A stretch of 7,438 bases of DNA from an uncultured Nitrospina sp. (GTDB taxonomy: Bacteria; Nitrospinota; Nitrospinia; Nitrospinales; VA-1). Made by a program: the position numbers and the translations under genes. Below the pieces are notes generated by a model. That model was not told where the DNA came from. It did not search any database and was given only the letters and a program-made list of their open reading frames with translations. Shown here piece by piece: positions 6,040-7,438 of the stretch. Positions within the stretch are counted from its first letter, which is position 1. Each line of letters opens with the position of its first letter. The DNA lies in contig CATMOP010000093.1 in assembly GCA_950072225.1 (NCBI GenBank), positions 1 through 7,438 of the forward strand, in the 5' to 3' direction.

Positions 6040-6318
6040 ATGACTCAAGCAACGGCTCGGCATATATTGGTTAAATCCGAGGAAGCCTGTAAGGATTTGA
6101 AAAAGAAAATTGAGGAAGGGGCGGACTTTGGCAAAATGGCCAAGCAACACTCTGATTGTCCCTCTGGAAAAGAGGGTGGAAGTCTCGGGTCCTTTGGCCC
6201 CGGCCAGATGGTTCCCGAATTTGACAAGGTTGTGTTTAATGAAGAAGTGGGTGCCGTACACGGTCCCATAAAGACATCGTTCGGGTACCACCTGATTGAA
6301 ATCACCAGCCGCAGTTAA
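6040..6318 (+). CDS. ppiC: PpiC-type parvulin peptidyl-prolyl cis-trans isomerase
   Basis: A complete 92-residue single-domain parvulin, matching the size of Escherichia coli PpiC (Par10), with the same motif order: RHILVK (7-12), GADFGKMAKQHSDCPSGK (27-44), GGSLGSFGPGQMVPEFDKVV (46-65) and the closing FGYHLIEI (81-88). The active-site positions expected for parvulins are present: His8, Cys40, Met57, Phe61, Phe81 and His84. It has no signal peptide, so it should act in the cytoplasm, catalysing cis-trans isomerisation of X-Pro bonds during folding. The start is fixed by an AAAGGG SD seven bases upstream. It sits 13 bases after the anchored protein and 12 before msrA, so co-transcription is very likely. 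No SurA- or PrsA-type extra domains are present. Confidence 0.95.
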   Translation: MTQATARHILVKSEEACKDLKKKIEEGADFGKMAKQHSDCPSGKEGGSLGSFGPGQMVPEFDKVVFNEEVGAVHGPIKTSFGYHLIEITSRS

Positions 6319-6330
6319 TAGGAGAAGGTT

Positions 6331-6798
6331 ATGGCAGTCGCTACTTTTGGTGCGGGATGTTTCTGGGGAGTGGAGTTGACTTTTCAGAAAACGAAGGGAG
6401 TCACATCCACTTCGGTGGGTTATACGGGTGGGACAACCAATAATCCAACCTATGAAGATGTTTGTACTGGACGCTCTGGGCATGCTGAGGTAGTTCAGGT
6501 TGAATTTGATCCCGCCATTGTTTCTTATGAGAAATTGCTCGATGTGTTGTGGGGCTGTCATGACCCGACAACTTTAAATCGGCAGGGTCCGGATAGGGGT
6601 ACTCAGTATCGTTCGGCGATTTATTATCATTCCCCGGATCAAGAGGCCTCTGCAAAGGCATCAAAGGAAAAGGCTGACAAATCGGGGCGATTCAGTTCGC
6701 CCATCGTCACGGAAATCACCTCAGCTCCAGAATATTATGAGGCGGAGGACTACCATCAGAAATATCTTGAAAAACGGGGTATGGGAAGTTGTCATTAA
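6331..6798 (+). CDS. msrA: Peptide methionine-(S)-S-oxide reductase MsrA
   Basis: A complete 155-residue MsrA, which reduces the S-epimer of methionine sulfoxide in proteins using thioredoxin-derived electrons. The catalytic motif GAGCFWGVE gives Cys10 as the sulfenic-acid-forming residue. By spacing against E. coli MsrA, the substrate-binding and proton-relay residues are Tyr41, Glu53, Asp88 and Tyr93, all present. GYTGG (30-34), GHAEVVQVEFDP (50-61), WGCHDPTTLNRQG (74-86) and YHQKYL (141-146) are family hallmarks. Cys154 in the tail GMGSCH is the likely resolving cysteine; Cys45 and Cys76 are further candidates. There is no signal peptide and no fused MsrB domain, so it is a short cytoplasmic form. 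An AGGAGAAGG SD precedes ATG 6331. Its stop overlaps the SD of the following peroxidase gene (TAAGGAG), which suggests coupled translation. Confidence 0.97.
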   Translation: MAVATFGAGCFWGVELTFQKTKGVTSTSVGYTGGTTNNPTYEDVCTGRSGHAEVVQVEFDPAIVSYEKLLDVLWGCHDPTTLNRQGPDRGTQYRSAIYYHSPDQEASAKASKEKADKSGRFSSPIVTEITSAPEYYEAEDYHQKYLEKRGMGSCH

Positions 6799-6809
6799 GG
6801 AGATTTATT

Positions 6810-7438
6810 GTGAAACGCCTTTGGGTTATTGCGCTTTTTTGTATAGTTGGTTTTCTACCTGTTGGAAGTTTTGCCGAAGATTCGATCTACGAACCTGTTC
6901 CGGTAATGAAGTATCCTTCTGATAACAAATGGTCCAAGGATAAAGAAGAACTGGGCAAGATGCTTTATTTTGATCCCCGGCTTTCTGGCAGTAATTGGAT
7001 CAGTTGCGCTACCTGCCATAATCCCGGACTAGGTTGGAGTGATGGCCTACCTCGGACTATTGGTAATGGTCAGAAAGAGTTAGGCCGACACGCCCCCACG
7101 ATCATCAATAGTGGTTACTTTGAACTGCAAATGTGGGATGGTCGTAAAAAATCACTGGAAGATCAGGCGAGCGGACCCATTGGTGCGGATGTTGAAATGA
7201 ATCAGGATTATGACGAGTTGATTCGTGAGTTGAAAGTTCTTCCCGGTTATGTGAGCCGGTTCGACACGGTATTTGGCAAGAACTCATTAACCATAGAAAA
7301 TATTGCCAAGGCGATTGCTACTTTTGAGCGGTCGGTGGTTTCTAAAAACGCGCCCTATGATAAATACTGGACTGGCGACAAGAGCGCCATGTCCGCTTCC
7401 GCTGTGAATGGAATGAACCTGTTTTGGCAAAGCCAAAT
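6810..7438 (+). CDS. Di-heme cytochrome c peroxidase (MauG/CcpA family), N-terminal part cut by the window edge
   Basis: The frame starts at GTG 6810, with AAGGAG ending six to seven bases upstream. It stays open to the window end (209 residues, incomplete). A signal peptide (RLWVIALFCIVGFLPVGSFA, cleavage after residue 22) sends it to the periplasm. The first c-type heme site is SCATCH, with Cys66, Cys69 and His70 as ligand. It is followed by the family features GWSDGLP (75-81, with the Trp conserved in bacterial peroxidases), IGNG, GRHAPTIIN (92-100), WDGRKKSLEDQASGPI (109-124) and the helix IAKAIATFERSVVS (165-178). The second CxxCH is expected just past the window edge, after GMNLFWQSQ. 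These enzymes reduce hydrogen peroxide to water with electrons from small cytochromes or cupredoxins; some MauG relatives instead oxidise protein or quinol substrates. GTG is the only sensible start in frame. Confidence 0.93.
   Translation, partial: MKRLWVIALFCIVGFLPVGSFAEDSIYEPVPVMKYPSDNKWSKDKEELGKMLYFDPRLSGSNWISCATCHNPGLGWSDGLPRTIGNGQKELGRHAPTIINSGYFELQMWDGRKKSLEDQASGPIGADVEMNQDYDELIRELKVLPGYVSRFDTVFGKNSLTIENIAKAIATFERSVVSKNAPYDKYWTGDKSAMSASAVNGMNLFWQSQ

Noticed and set aside
5974..6561. Minus-strand frame of 195 codons opposite ppiC and msrA
   Set aside because: ppiC and msrA have complete catalytic motifs on the plus strand; the antisense frame has no family resemblance and spans two genes and their spacer.

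Overview
The window comes from a Gram-negative bacterial chromosome. Several proteins carry Sec signal peptides or membrane anchors, one gene encodes a periplasmic c-type cytochrome peroxidase, and Shine-Dalgarno (SD) sites are ordinary AGGAG/GGGAG-like motifs. The long DUF4175-type protein and the mixed base composition would suit a Nitrospinota or deltaproteobacterial-type genome, but that placement is inference; no rRNA, tRNA or other phylogenetic marker is present.

Layout. (1) Bases 1-3514, minus strand: a very large DUF4175-like membrane and coiled-coil protein (194-3514). Its stop overlaps by four bases (GTGA) the GTG start of a second, secreted protein that runs off the left edge (1-197). 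A plausible promoter lies just upstream at 3539-3568. (2) Bases 3515-4302, a scar. The 5' end of a secreted-protein gene (plus strand) stops at 3841. There it meets what looks like the left end of an IS21-family insertion sequence, about 100 bases with two 20-base direct repeats and an SD-like site but no transposase. This joins directly to the 5' third of a ComF-like phosphoribosyltransferase gene (minus strand). Both host genes have lost their 3' ends at the IS remnant, as expected from IS insertion followed by an IS-adjacent deletion. A 22-base imperfect direct repeat lies either side of the gap between the ComF fragment and the next gene. (3) Bases 4303-5052, minus strand: an SPFH/band-7 slipin (stomatin-like) gene with no NfeD partner in the window. 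(4) Bases 5053-5204: a divergent intergenic region with a perfect 9-bp-arm dyad overlapping a promoter-like sequence. (5) Bases 5205-7438, plus strand: a tight four-gene run separated by 11-13 bases. It encodes a signal-peptide/C-terminally anchored protein with a His/Met-rich patch, a stand-alone PpiC parvulin, peptide methionine sulfoxide reductase MsrA, and the first part of a di-heme cytochrome c peroxidase (MauG/CcpA family) cut by the right edge.

The last four genes read as an envelope redox and protein-quality operon: peroxide removal (peroxidase), repair of oxidised methionine (MsrA), prolyl isomerisation (PpiC), and an anchored protein with a possible copper-binding patch. The shared role is inferred from gene order. 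No CRISPR array, tRNA, rRNA, phage gene or complete mobile element was seen, and no clearly new system can be claimed. The best leads are the His/Met-rich protein heading the redox operon and the IS-associated double gene truncation.
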